This document shows, in pieces, positions 21,400-34,739 of a DNA stretch of 64,000 nucleotides. The notes below the pieces were generated by a model that was not told where the DNA came from, did no database searches, and saw only the letters and a program-made list of their open reading frames with translations. The stretch's first letter is position 1. Each line of letters opens with the position of its first letter. The translations under genes were made by a program, and so were the position numbers. The stretch covers positions 48,989,327-49,053,326 of the forward strand of contig CM049308.1 in assembly GCA_026874595.1 (NCBI GenBank). Reading direction: 5' to 3'. The DNA comes from Sipunculus nudus (lineage: Eukaryota; Annelida; Sipuncula; Golfingiida; Sipunculidae).

Positions 21400-23035
21400 G
21401 GATCAGGTCACCCTTATTTGACCTATCTAATAATTAAGGCATAATGTCACTTTGTTTAGACGTCATGTCCAGTAATTAATGAAGTTAGTCTGATTACAAG
21501 TGTCTGGTGACTCCTTGAGTTCACTTGTTTAGACCTCTCCAGTGACCTCATGAGGTCACTTGCTTTGACCTGACCAGTGATTTCATGAGGTTACAAGGTT
21601 TATACCTGTCAAGTGACTCCAATAGGTCACTTGTTTAGACCTCTCCAGAGACTTCATGAGGTCACTTGCTTTGACCTGACCAGTGACTCCATGAGGTTAT
21701 CTAGTTTTAATCTGTCCAGTGACTCCATGGGGTTACCTAGTTTATATCTGTCCAGTGACTCCACGAGGTTATCAAGTTTATATCTGTCCAGTGACTCCAT
21801 GAGGTTATCTAGTTTAAATCTGTCTAGTGACTCCATGAGGTTACCTAGTTTATACCTGTTCAGTGACTCCATGAGGTGATCTAGTTTATATCTGTCCAGT
21901 GACTTCATGAGGTTACCTAGTTTATACCTGTCCAGTGACTCCATGAGGTTATCTAGTTTATACCTGTTTAGTGACTCCATGAGGTTATCGAGTTTATATC
22001 TGTCCAGTGACTCCATGAGGTTATCAAGTTTATATCTGTCCAGTGACTTCATGAGGTTACCTAGTTTATACCTGTCCAGTGACTCCATGAGGTTATCTAG
22101 TTTATACCTGTTTAGTGACTCCATGAGGTTATCGAGTTTATATCTGTCCAGTGACTCCACGAGGTTATCGAGTTTATATCTGTTCAGTGACTCCATAAGG
22201 TTATCTAGTTTATACCTGTCCAGTGGCTCCATGAGGTTATCTAGTTTAAATCTGTCCAGTGACTCCATGGGGTTACCTAGTTTATATCTGTCAAGTGACT
22301 CCACGAGGTTATCGAGTTTATATCTGTCCAGTGACTCCATGAGGTTATCTAGTTTATATCTGTCCAGTGACTTCATGAGGTTACCTAGTTTATACCTGTC
22401 CAGTGACTCCATGAGGTTAACTAGTTCATGGTTAACTAGTTTAAATCTGTCCAGTGACTCCATGGGGTTACCTAGTTTATATCTGTCCAGTGACTCCACG
22501 AGGTTATCAAGTTTATATCTGTCCAGTGACTCCATAAGGTTATCTAGTTTAAATCTGTCTAGTGACTCCATGAGGTTACCAAGTTTATACCTGTTCAGTG
22601 ACTCCATGAGGTTATCTAGTTTATATCTGTCCAGTGGCTCCATGAGGTTACCTTCTTTATACCTGTCCAGTGTCTCCATGAGGTTATTTAGTTAATATCT
22701 GTCCAGTGACTCCATGAGGTTACCTACTTTTGTCCTGTCCAGTGACTCCATGAGGTTATTTGGTTTACATCTGTCTAGTGACTCCATGAGGTTATCTAGT
22801 TTATACCTGTCCAGTGGCTCCATGAGGTTATCTAGTGTAAATCTGTCCAGTGACTCCATGGGGTTACCTAGTTTATATCTGTCAAGTGACTCCACGAGGT
22901 TATCGAGTTTATATCTGTCCAGTGACTCCATGAGGTTATCTAGTTTATACCTGTCCAGTGACTCCATGAGGTTACCTACTTTTTACCGGTCCAGTGACTC
23001 CATGAGGTTACCTAGTTTATACCTGGTTTAAGCTA
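21400..23035. repeat. 36-bp minisatellite, ~38 regular units with diverged edges
   Basis: The regular array (about 21690-23030) has a 36-bp unit such as CCAGTGACTCCATGAGGTTA plus TCTAGTTTATACCTGT. Diverged units extend left to about 21400, and one pair lies at 23605-23660. The unit is 12 codons long and open on both strands: minus strand MESLDRYKLDNL repeats (341 codons, 22679-21654, plus an in-frame continuation 22967-22692 after a single stop), plus strand SSDSMRLSSLYL repeats (262 codons). The left edge contains an 18-bp perfect palindrome, GTGACCTCATGAGGTCAC (21542-21559). I treat it as satellite DNA in the 3' UTR. Confidence 0.9.
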
Positions 23036-23099
23036 GGATTCCTTATGTACAGAATGTGTCATTCAGAATGTGGCATGCAGGATGCATGTTGAAAATTTA

Positions 23100-23372
23100 T
23101 TGTCCCCTCCTTCCGCAGAACGGGGGACTTTGATTTGTGTTTTTCCTGTCTGTCTGTCTTTCCCTCTGTCAAATTTTCCTTTCTACAGCCGATTCACAAC
23201 TAAAATTATAACATGTGGAGACATCTTCAGGGGAAAATAAGAAACTAAAACACAGGCACAATGACAAATGAAGACATCTTCAGGGGAAAATAAAAATTAA
23301 AACATATTGAGAAGCATGAAGATCACAGGAACCTAAAATAACAAGAGGAAGAAGTGGGGGACATAAATTCCA
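23100..23372 (+). mobile_element. Short family B element
   Basis: Starts with GTCCCCTCCTTCCGCAGAAC and GGGGGAC (an inverted pair) and ends with AGTGGGGGACATAAATTCC. Inside, a block of about 60 bp containing ACATCTTCAGGGGAAAATAA is present twice. The frame resembles that of the larger elements at 13192 and 16096, but the array is minimal. Confidence 0.45.
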
Positions 23373-25410
23373 CAAATTTGCTTTTTATGTACATTGTATT
23401 GGCATGGCAGCATACATTTTTCTATGTGTTGCTCCTGGATACCATGTGGAATGGGCAAAATTGCTATATATAGCAATTTATTTGGCTGGATGAGCATTCC
23501 ACATGCCTGATTGGTGCATTAGGAATATCTCCTGATGTATTTATTCAATACCAATTTTATCCACATTACGCATTACATATTCTGTATGTAAGGAATCTTA
23601 GCTTTAGACCTGTCCAGTGACTCCATGAGGTTGCCCAGTTTAGACCAGTGCAGTGACCTCATGAAGTTTTTCAAAGTGATCGAAAAAAATTCACTTTGTT
23701 ATGTACAGTGATAATGTTCCATGTCAGTTCTTTGGCAGTTCTTCCATGTATTACTTCTTCAGTTATATTAAACTGAGAAGACATTACTGATACATTCTTG
23801 CCTTTACTTTCATTGGTAATGTCAAATATATTATACTTATTAAGACTTATCTACAGATTTATATCAATATATTTTAGTATCAACTTCATTAAAGAAAATT
23901 TTGCATGATACTGAACTTACATTATGTTTTTATGGTAATTTTTTTAAGCAAGACTGACAGTTTAATCAAATATATTTGAATCTTTATATCTAATCAGCTC
24001 TGAAGATTTACCATTTTGTTTGTATTTCATGCATTTGTAAAAAAAATGTATTTTTTACAATTTTGTACTTTTCTGTAAATTGGTTTTAAATGTGAATGGC
24101 TCTTTCATATTGTACAAATTATACATAAATAGACAAGGTTTTTTTAACATTTTATGTTATATTTTGCCTTGTATTTACATCAGATGAACATATCTTACTG
24201 TATGGTGGTTACAGTCAACCATATGCAGTGTGATGAGTGTGAATGAGATATTAGACTGAATAGTTTACCAACTTTTGTTCATTGTTTATTCTTCATATGC
24301 TTCTACTGAAGGGACCAGAAGGGTATATTTAATTATGAAACTGTTTGCGCAAATATTTACTGCAATGTATATGTCATATGAATGTAGTTTATTGGGAGGA
24401 CAGAATATCTTTACAAACTGTAAGACATGATATGTCAGGACTGTATCACTTTATAATTTTTCTTCTTTATTGATATGTAATATTGAAGAAAAATGCACTT
24501 AATATGATAAATGTTTAAAACTTATGTTTGCAAAGATACTTAATCAAACAGCTCTAAATTAAGATGATATTGTCACCTGATTTTATGGGATTTGTTAAAT
24601 AATATATATTTTACATTTTTAACATTGAATTATGCCATGTTTTTGTTCTTTGAATATCAGTTCATTATTAGGTTATTCTGTATATTAAATTGAGCATACA
24701 GGAGGTTTGACATGTATTTTATTTTTGTCTCATATTGCTTTATCAAGAAAAATCTTTCAAATAGTTCCTTGAGTTTTCAGCTCAACCTAGTTTCAGTTGT
24801 GCCGAGTAATAAGGAAAAAGTTAATCTTATGTTTAGTCTTTCATTTTATACAGGTTGTGAAACATGGTTTATTTAGATTGATTGTATACTATCAGTTAAA
24901 TATGTGTACTTTTTTGACAGGTTGTGAAATGTGATTTGTTCTAAAATGTGGTGAATAAGAAAAACATATTTGAAGGTAGATTTTCAATTCAGACAAAAAA
25001 AAGACAGCTTAATTTAAGAATCCCAAAATATGAAAAATTGCAGTGTTAATTTTGTCCGTGCAGACTGAAGAAATTGCACTGTGCTGTAAGCAGGTGATAC
25101 ATGAACACCTTGGGGACTCGGCAAGTTTCTGTTTGTTCTGCCAGGCTCAGTCCTTACCCTACCAGCTCCAATGAGTCCTACATTTGACCAGCAAATAACA
25201 CCTTCACATGTCTGATCAAATATGAATTCCTTCTGAGTCTCTCAATCCAAGTGTTACTCATATGCTCGTCTGATATACTTGTTTGTAGTTGTCTACATTA
25301 GCATTATGAGATCAGGTTTTGTACAGTTAAGCATGACAGGACTGAGTCTGTCAGAAGCCAGATGAACACAGGGTTTGCGTCATTGGCTTTGCACTTTTTG
25401 TGACCATTTT

Positions 25411-28056
25411 TAGCTCAGCTGACTATAAGTCATCTGAGCTATAGTCATGGTCCATTGTCCGTCGTCCGTCCGTCTGTCCGTCCGTCCGTCCGTCTGTAGA
25501 TATGGCACGTTTTGAAACCGTAAGACCTAGGAATCCAAAATTTGGCATAATGTTAGATGTCCCCAAGATCTCCTACCAAGCCGAAAACTGGGTCTTTGCG
25601 ACTTCGTTCCTTTTAGAAAATAAGGAAAAACCTCAATTTTTTATTAAAAACATATTTTTACACTTCAGGACTGCCTAATATCAAAACCACTCATCTGTTT
25701 TTCCTCATATTTACCATAATTATTCCTCTATATAGTTCCTATTTACATGCCAGAAATTATGTCTGTATTATGTAAATTTAAAAAGTTATGGGCCCAAACA
25801 TAATGCATTGTGTAAAAAATCAGGAAAGATATTTGATCACTTAACACAAAATATGTTAAAAGCTATAAACTTTTTTTCCATTAATATAATTTTAATTAAT
25901 CAAAATTCAATTGCCCAAAATTAGATCAAAATCTTTTAAATTTTTTAAAATATGAACAAAAATAAAAAATTGGTACCTTAAATTTTGCCCAACTTTGACC
26001 AGGGCACGTTTTTTTCCTGTAAGTACTGTGGATTTAATTTTCACAGCATGTTTTTTTTTAGCATTTTGTCTGTAAACACCGAAAATTGGAAACCAGTTGA
26101 TCAAAAACTGTAGATTTTATTCAATTTTTCAAGCACCATGTAACATATTGTTTACATCAAGCTAGTGTCATGCAGTTTGCAAGTGCTCAGCTCCCCAGCT
26201 GCAGCTCTCAGTTCCTAAAATTTGGCATACAATTAGATGTCTCAAAAAATCCCCTACCATGCCAAGAATTTGGTCACTAGGACTTAATACCTTCGAGATA
26301 TTAATGAAAAACTTCATTTTTCCATTAAAAACCCATTGTTACACTTCAAGACTGCCTAATATCAAAACCACTGATCTGACTTTAATCATATATAATATAC
26401 ATATTTTTCTATACATTCTCTATGCACATGCCAGAAATGATGTCAGTATTGCGTAATTGTTTTAAGTTATGGGCCCAAACATAATGCACTTTGTAAAAAA
26501 ATCAAGAAATATATTTACTCCCTTAACAAGAGGATTGCTGAAGCTAGAGATTTTTTTCAGGGATGTAACATTATTTGATCAAGATTCAATTGAATACCCA
26601 AAATTAGTTCTGAATTTTTCAAATTTTATAAGTTATTAGTATAAATATAAAATTAGTACCTTAAAGTTTGCCCAACTTTGACCATGGCATGTTTGTTTCC
26701 TGTGAGCACTGTTGATATAATTTTCATATCATGCACACATAAAGATTTCAGCTTTTTAGTTTAAAAAGCTGAAAGAAATTGGCCAAAAATTGTAGCTTTT
26801 ATTAATGTTTTTATGAGACCATATCAGACCTTGGCTCTCTGTAGCACCTCTTGAGTCACCTGTATGTTGACCTTGTTGAACTTTCAGCAAATTATGCATG
26901 CTTAAGGCGAGGCAAAAACTGGGGCTCCAGGCAGCTTATTATATAATGGCCAGCCACAGTTGATCCAGGTGTCCAACCCAACTCATCTAGTAGTTTTAAC
27001 CAACATCATAACAATAAACAATAAATTAATAAATTTTTATTGGTTTTTAATAACAAATTAAAGAAAAATAGAAAAGGAATTTGTTAGTTGATAATAACAG
27101 GAAATTAACTTGCAGTTACCGATGATATAAGAATCTTGTATCGATGGATAGAATGTCAGGTATTCCAAATAACACCATGCAGTCACCTATGGTATTTTTC
27201 AGTTCAATTTTAATGATAAAAAAGTAAATCATATTATTCATTACTAATCATTAGGGATCATATGAAGGAAATTAATGATAGACAAAGATGCAGTTGATAA
27301 TATTATTATCTAGATTCTTACTGTGTCTATAGTTAGTACAATGATGTGAAATTAGCCCAAAATGAATATATTACTTTTTTTTTTAATATAAATAAAAGCC
27401 ATAAAACCAGGTACTTATGATCATTATTTAAATGTGTGAATTTTGTATATTCTGGATTCTGAACATCATTGTTTGGTGAAAACTGAATAAATACCAGACA
27501 TGGTGCAAATACTTTGCAATTGTATTTAAACACGAATATGAATATGTACTCCATTATAAAATTTCTTTCATAAGAATGGGAATTCAGGTAAAAATGAAAG
27601 TATATGAATACTAGTGCAAATACTTTCAAAATGTATTAATGAATGCATTCATGAATAATATATTTAATATTATTTTAATAATCATTTCAGTTGTATTTTA
27701 TTTGAAAAAAATCATACTATTCTCTTATTATTTTTAATAAAAATTATATTTGGGACAATATTTGTAATTTTTTTAATAAATAGTTAAACTCAAATATTAT
27801 ATGTTCTGCTTATAAGTTATATGGCCAAGTCAAAATCTGTGTGACAATCGCACTCCATTTGTTAATAAAATAGATGAAATTATTCCTCTTTCCTGTCTCC
27901 AAAGTTACTATCAAAATCATACATAAGCTAAACAACAACAACTCATAATACAGCTTATTTTAATTACCACATAAAACCAGCATGTGCCTCATTTCTAAAT
28001 CATATTTTTTTATCATATATAACAGCTGAGCGCCGTGACCCATAGGTCCCTTGTTT
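25411..28056 (+). mobile_element. Family A copy, long form with duplicated body
   Basis: Clear left hairpin TAGCTCAGCTGACT-ATA-AGTCATCTGAGCTATAG, followed by a GTCCGTCCGTCTGTCCGTCC stretch. The body is present twice (25530-26215 and 26216-26870): both parts carry TTAGATGTCYC, CACTTCAAGACTGCCTAATA and GTTATGGGCCCAAACATAAT. The right end is GCTGAGCGCCGTGACCCATA, then GGTCCCTTGTTTT. The AT-rich stretch 26900-28020 shows no gene. Confidence 0.65.
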
Positions 28057-28516
28057 TCATAATGAGCTCCCGCATCAGTTTCTCTGTGCCAGACAACACA
28101 ATGCAAGTCATTTTGATATAACCAAGAACAAACTATGCCAGCAAGGTTTCACTTAAGGGCTGTCTGTAGTCTGCATGTTTTTTAATGATGGTCAGTCCTG
28201 AAAGTGCAAGTACATATATTCCTGTGTTAATGTATGTTGATGTGCTAAAGCTGTGGGTATCAACCATGGCAGCATGCAAGGGCTTGTTATTTTATGTCAA
28301 TTTGCTGTGTCACCGTCAGATTTGCATCTTGTATGTACACATAATGCACACTGTAGCTGTATCAGCCATTATATCTATCCATGTATGTTTGAGTGTATGA
28401 GAACTATGTAATTAGAACATCTAAATATGTAAATATCAGTGTAGGAAAATATTTACTACTTAATATTTCCGAGCAGCCAGCCTTTTGCAATATGTAATGT
28501 TATTCTGTACTTTTCT

Positions 28517-29772
28517 TAGCTCAACTAATTGTAAGTCCATTGTGCTGTAGCGATGGTTCTTTGTCTGTTGGCCATTTGGCCATCTGTTAACAGGGCACAT
28601 TTTGAAGCCATTAGACCTAGGAATCCGAAATTCAAAAGACAGTTAGATGTTCCTAAGCTCTCCCAAACTGTGTCACTGTGAGTTCATTTCTTTGAGAAAT
28701 TAAGGAAAAGGTTCATTTTCCATTAAAAACCTATGTTACAAGACTGCCTATATAAAAACCACTGATGCTGTTTTGTTTATATTAGGCATGACTATTCCTC
28801 AACATGTTTACCTTATTTTATACATGTCATGTCAGAAATTAGGTCAGTATTGCGTAATCTGTGGAGTTATGGGCCAGAACATGATGTATATTGTCAAAAT
28901 ATCAAGAAAGGTATTTACTTGCTTAACATGGTAATAATTGGCAAAATGATATTTTTCTAGCTCATCCAGCCAACGGTGTGTAACTGATTTGAAAAGGGAG
29001 TTTTTAATCAATTATTCTTAATAATATTTTAGTTAATAAAATTAAGCACAGGTTTTGAATTGAAAACTTCATTCCATTCCAGTGTACAAAACTTTTTTTT
29101 AAATAGTGATCCAATTAAGGAATGATCTATAAAATACCATTTTGTTGCATTATGGAATGTTTTAGTGATTTAAAATTTTTAAAATTTAATTTCCTTTCAA
29201 ATTCATTATACAATTTTTATTAAAAAAAATAATATATGTGTGCGCATAATTTGACACAATATGAACCACATAATATGCAAAATAAACAGTGATGCTACTT
29301 ATAATTCTGAATCATCTTATATTGTCATATATATGATAAAATTAGGATCTAATGCAAACATGAGTTCATTATTTTCTTGCCTCACTAGAATTGCCCTCTC
29401 TGTCCATCTTTAAATATTGGATAATTCTGAAACAACCTTTATTTTCTGGTTATTTTATATATTACATAAATTTGACTTATTTTCAAAACTGAAAAAAAAT
29501 TGGAATTAATACAAACATGTATTTATTTTCCACCTGCCTCAGCATGTGTATAACCGTTGAAGGTGTCCAGGCTACATCACATGAATTTGGAACTAACAGA
29601 ATGAAGACTATACATGCAGAACAGAGTTGTAATTAATATTAACAAAGTGCTGTAGCATTTGGATTTACAAGTGTAATAACAAAAAAAAATAAACATTTCT
29701 TTATGCCATGATTTGATGAATATATGTCATGGGCAAATTCAGCTGAGCTCCCTTACCCATGGGTTTCTCTTA
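28517..29772 (+). mobile_element. Family A copy, 1.26 kb
   Basis: Begins TAGCTCAACTAATTGTAAGT (a decayed hairpin), carries a single body and ends AAATTCAGCTGAGCTCCCTT, then ACCCATGGGTTTCTCTT. It gives the uninterrupted reference for the split copy at 12571-15370. Non-coding. Confidence 0.7.
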
Positions 29773-30380
29773 TTAATGTAAGCGCCATGTCATTTTATTG
29801 AATCATATATACAGACATAATACAGGATCTACAATATGTTTGTGGTTTTGCCTTAACATTATCTGTGTGCCTTAACTGATAAAGACTTATAAGAGATTGT
29901 AAGATAATGTTTGAAAATAACATAGTTACTGACTTGCCATGCATGCATACATGTCTGGATTTCATTTGTTCCCTTAATTTAACTAATATACACAGTGGCG
30001 GATCCAGAGGGGGGCGCATCCCCCCCCCCTCCCCCCATCTCTTATTTTATCATATTATTCCAGTTATTGGAATTGTTATTCCAGTTATATTTTACGAAGC
30101 CGGTAAAATGCAAAGTTTAACATGCGATTTGTACATATATCAATTATTTTATCTTTTAAACATTACAAGATTTCATTTAAACGATTATCTTTTGCAAGGT
30201 ATAAATCTTAGATGCATATTTTCATCATATAGACCTCAATATGTTACAAACGATTGAATGTTTGGACTTTCCATTTAATAGCCTAATTTTTATGAAATAT
30301 GATGATTAAAGCCGGCCACACGTGAATCCCCACCCCCTTAAGTTTAAATACGTCATGCAAAGACATTTAGAGAAAAGTAA

Positions 30381-30438
30381 GGCCAAAATAAAAAAAGGTA
30401 TGGTACTCAGGCACTTTTTTCATAAATCGGGCGGGCGG

Positions 30439-30473
<35 letters not shown>

Positions 30474-30744
30474 GGTATGTTTGATAAACATGACGAATGA
30501 TAAGGGAAAAGCATGATAATAGCAGATTTATTTTGTTAAACAAGTCAAACCACTACAAAACAAAGGAAATTGTATGATTTTATCTTCTTGAAAGAAATGT
30601 CCGGGTGGCTGCAGCTCAAAATTGGTAAGTTTCTATTGAAAATGAAAGTAAAAATTTTAGATGCGGGGGTTTAAAATTGATGCGGGCGATGCCTGAAAAC
30701 CATATACCTTTTATTATTATTATTATTATTTTTTTTTTTTTGCC
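30381..30744. mobile_element. Harbinger-like MITE, copy 2
   Basis: 364 bp, flanked by TAA on both sides (30378-30380 and 30745-30747). Inverted termini GGCCAAAATAAAAAAAGGTA, then TGGTACTCAGGCAC, against GTGCCTGAGAACCAT-like sequence. A 20+ T run (30440-30463) and an ATT run near the right end inflate its length. The right end reads TGCC instead of GGCC. Confidence 0.75.
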
Positions 30745-30789
30745 TAATTGATCCGTATTCTTTGTAAAAGGTCCCTCAAAATGCCCTCT

Positions 30790-33400
30790 TTACATTGCTT
30801 ATTAGCGAACCTGTGAGCTTATGCGATGGTGTGGCGGCGTCCGTCGTCCGTCGTCTGTACGTTAACCCATACTATCTTTAAAAACGGCAAGAGGTAGCAT
30901 CACGAAATTTTATGCAAAACATTAGTCATCTAAAAAACTATATAGGATTTTGCTTATTTTTTGGCTAACTGCTTTTTCTTAGATTTTATAGGGAAAAAGC
31001 TAAAAAAGCTTTAAAAATCTTCTTCTCCGAAACTGTTAAGCCAAATTGTCCAATATTTCACAGAAATGATTCCTGGAATAATCTTTCTCAAGTTTGTTCG
31101 AATGGTTTAAGTTCGGTGATTTTTGGCCGAGTTAGAGGAAGTTGAGCTTAGTCATCTCTCCATAAAAGCATACTAAAATTACAATCTCAGAAACGGCTGG
31201 AGCTATCATCACCAAATTTTATGCCAATGTTGTTCTCATGAGACATATCTAAAATTGAGGTATTGGTGGCGCCACCTGCATCGGCCTTTTTTGTACGGGG
31301 GTCATCAGTGCCGGTATCATACTGACGGCTACAAAAAACTTCTTCTCTGAAACCATATGGCCAAATAGTTTAATATCGCACAGAAATGATCCTAGGGTAG
31401 TGCTTTCTGAAGTTTGTTCAAATGGTCTCAGTTCAGTGACTTTTGGCTGAGTTATGGGAAGCTGAATTTAGTCATATGCTGTAACAGCCCATTTTAGCTC
31501 AGTGGCTACAAAGATCTTCTCCTCAAAAACCACTGGGCCAAATTCTTAAATATCACACATTAATTATCCTTAGATGTTGATAATTCAAGTTTGTTCAAAT
31601 GGTTTTGGTTCAGTGATTTTTGGCTGAGTTATGGGAAGCTTAACTTAGCCATTTTGCTGTATTTTCCCATATGAGTTATAAACCTGTAAAAAATTTTTTG
31701 ACTGACCCTACTGAGGCCAATTTGTTTAATATTTTACAAGAATAATCCCCTGAATAATTCTTATAATAATTGTCTTTTATGGTTCCAAAGAATGAATTTT
31801 GGCTGAATTATAAAGATTCAATTGAGTCATTTTACCATATATGTTAGCTGTGTGAAGCAGATACATCTAGACTGGCACCAGTTTATCAGCATTTATTACA
31901 TCATGCCTCTAGACATTTAGATTTCAGGTTATCTAAGGTTAATATTGACCAGAATGTTTTTTAAAAGCTTTTAAAAAATGTAGATTTATGATTTTTTTGA
32001 TATTCCTCATGCCAGGCAATGTTTACAATCACAGGTATACAGCTCTCTGTGGGTATATAAAGACGGCTGTACATGGATTATAAATAATTGGTATCCATAG
32101 TCAAATTAATTCAAGATTTTGCCATCAGTGAGATGTATCTGTATTACAATTTTGCATTCAATATGCATCTGTATTAATTTTTAGTTAACCTGTGAGCTAA
32201 TGCAATGGTGTGACGGCGTTTGTCTTCTGTACGTTAACCCATACTATTTTGAAAATGATTGGAGCTAGCATCATGAAATTTAATGCAAAAATTAGCCGTC
32301 TGAAAATTTTCTTTAATTTTATAGAGAAAAAGCTAAAAAAAACTTTAAAAATCTTCTCCTCCGAAACACTCGAGCCAAATCGTTCAATATTTCACAGAAA
32401 TAATCTTTTATACCATCTCCCTCAATTTTGTTCCAATTGTTCAAGTTTGGTGAATTTTGGCCGAGTTACAAGAATTGAACTTAGTCATCTGTCCAAAAAA
32501 GCACAATAAAATGACAGTCTCAGAAATGGCCAGAGCTATCATCACCAAATTTTTGCCAGTGTTGGTCACATGAGTCATATATGAAATTCAGGTATTGGTG
32601 GCGCCACCTGGAATGACCTTTTTTTGTACGGGGGTCATTGGTCATCTGTACATTAATCCATAATTTCTCAGGAATAGCAGGAGCTACCATTCCTAGATTT
32701 TATGCAATAATCTGTCACATATCAAATTTTGTGAGATTCAGCTTATTTTTTTGCTATCTGCATTTACTTAGATTTTATAGGGAAAAAGCTTCTTGTAGAC
32801 GGTCCAGCCAAATTGTTCAATATTTTACATAAATGATACCAGAGGCAAGCCCTCTCAAGTTTGTTCAAATGGTTTGCATTTGATGAATTTTAGTGGAGTT
32901 ACACAAATTTGAACAGTCATTTGGCCAAGTAAGCATACTGACATAGTACTCTCAGAAATGACAGAAGCTAGCATTACCAGGTATTGTGCAAATGTTGGTC
33001 ACATGACTCATATTTGAAATTGCAGATTTTGTGGTGCCACCTACATTAACCTGTTTTTTATGGGCAAAAAACCACCTAATATTAGCCTCTTTCAGCTTAA
33101 TGGTGAAACTGTCAAGTTGAATTGTTCAATTTTTCAAAAGAATTATCCTAGGACATGGTTCTTTCAATCATACCAGAATATACTGAGTTTGTTGAGTTTT
33201 GGTTGTGTTGTGAAAAGCTTAAGTTGGTCTTATAGCCATTATTATGTCTTTTTGAAACTGAGGACTGCAGTAGTGTTCTTCTACAAAATTATTAATTCAA
33301 TTATATCTTCTGTAACATTGCACAAAAATTATTCTTAGATGGCCTTTGTTCAAGTTTACTAGAATGATTTTTGGCAGAACTATTGGACCTTTAACAATGA
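30790..33400 (+). repeat. Degenerate tandem repeats, ~250-400 bp units
   Basis: Blocks recur with GCAATGGTGTGGC-type starts (30818, 32201, 33752), CATACTATYTTKAAAA, GCCAAATTGTTCAATATTTC, CAAATGGTTTAAGTTCAGTG and GGTGGCGCCACCTG (31267, 32599). They resemble the array bodies of family B elements but lack clear ends here. Short frames inside are not genes. Confidence 0.6.
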
Positions 33401-33559
33401 AAGTACTGCATCTTTTATTATTCTAGATATTTTGATAAAAAAATTTATGAATATGTCGGCTTGAAAAAAAAATTTTAGCCAAAGTCTTTCAGTATGTGTA
33501 AACAGATATACCAACAAGCCAAGATTGAATCCGTATCTTTAAATAGGTTGAGAAACTGC

Positions 33560-34075
33560 CAACTGTTTCAGATTTGGGAACAGATCAAGACTTCATTCAG
33601 TGCAGCCAGATATAGGTCAAGAGTTCAATCAGTGCAGTTAAGCACATGGCATGTGATCACCTCATGGGTGACATCTGAACACCTCATGGGCACCATATGA
33701 TCACTTCATTGGTGTCAAGCCCCTCAGGGCAGGGCCCCTGCATGAGCTTATGCAATGGTGTGGCTACTATTTCAGATTTGGCAACAGGCTAGAGGTCAGT
33801 CTGGATCTGTTTATAGCTTTGGTAGACTGCCAACTGTATCCGATTAAGCAACAGGTCAAGAGTTCACTCAGTGCAGCCAGGTATGGGTCAGGAGTTTACT
33901 CAGTAGAGGAGCTCCATTCTATTTATAGCTTTGGCAGACTGCCAACTGTGTCAGATATGCAACAGGTCAAGAGTTCACTCAGTGCAGCCAGGTACAGGTC
34001 AAAGTTCACTCAGTCTAACCAGGTGCAAGTCATGAGTTCACTCAGTGCAGTAGCCTGAGCAAGCAATTTGTCACA
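33560..34075 (+). repeat. Degenerate ~33-36 bp repeat
   Basis: AGTTCACTCAGTGCAGCCAG recurs with spacer AGGTCAAG about ten times, with larger gaps between groups (33570-33640 and 33850-34060). The frames at 33494-33700 and 33750-34058 read through it. Confidence 0.65.
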
Positions 34076-34678
34076 GTTCACTCGGGGCAACAGCCTTTCT
34101 CACCTAAACCTGTTCAGCCCCATGCATCAGACTCAAGGTAAGTTTGATGTATTGGCCTAATATTTTGACCTGTCTATGTGTCTTTGATGGCTCTCTCGCT
34201 CACAAGACAGATGTTGCCACCTACCATGACTTTTGCACAGTGTGTGTCCCTGCGTTTTTCTCAGGAGGGGTTTGAAATATCAGTCTGAAATTGGGCATAT
34301 GTATATATCTCTGATAGCTTCATTGTATACAAGACTGGTGGTGCCAGCTACAATTTTTTTAGTGTTCTGTGCACCCATGCCAGAATTTCAGCAGAGTTTG
34401 TGTAATTGTTTCTTATTCAAATTGTTTAGTACTTGCATTGTTCATAAATATGAAAAGTAATGGTCCAGCATTGAAGCATTATACCTGGTGTATTTCCCAA
34501 TGCACAGGTTCGCATTATGCCTGTAGGCCTTGTTTAAAAAAAAATTTAATATGGGAGGGGGAGGACAGCTCGTCTACCTGTAATTAATAAAAAAAATATT
34601 GTCCTAGATTTTATTCGCACAGGTAAAGTAAAAAAAAAAATATATTTATATTTTTCATAGGCTGAAAATATATTTAAT

Positions 34679-34681
<3 letters not shown>

Positions 34682-34736
<55 letters not shown>
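34682..34736. repeat. (TA)n microsatellite
   Basis: About 27 TA units. This is the first long (TA)n tract of the window; none occurs in the preceding 34 kb. Confidence 0.95.

Positions 34737-34739
<3 letters not shown>

Larger units (their letters stand above)
21322..25410 (+). other. 3' UTR and downstream region of the coiled-coil gene
   Basis: The 3' UTR starts here; its end is not fixed. It contains the 36-bp minisatellite and a small family B element, then AT-rich sequence without repeats or coding frames to 25410. A possible polyadenylation signal is ATTAAA at 24683, followed by T/G-rich sequence, but several AATAAA-like words occur, so this is only a guess. Confidence 0.4.

Noticed and set aside
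21654-22967. Long minus-strand open frames (341 and 91 codons) and the plus-strand 262-codon frame as protein-coding genes
   Set aside because: They coincide exactly with the 36-bp array, both strands are open for the same reason, and there is no promoter, start context or unique sequence. Kept only as a testable finding.
20281-23035. CRISPR-like array
   Set aside because: Units are contiguous without unique spacers, and the genome is eukaryotic with spliced genes.
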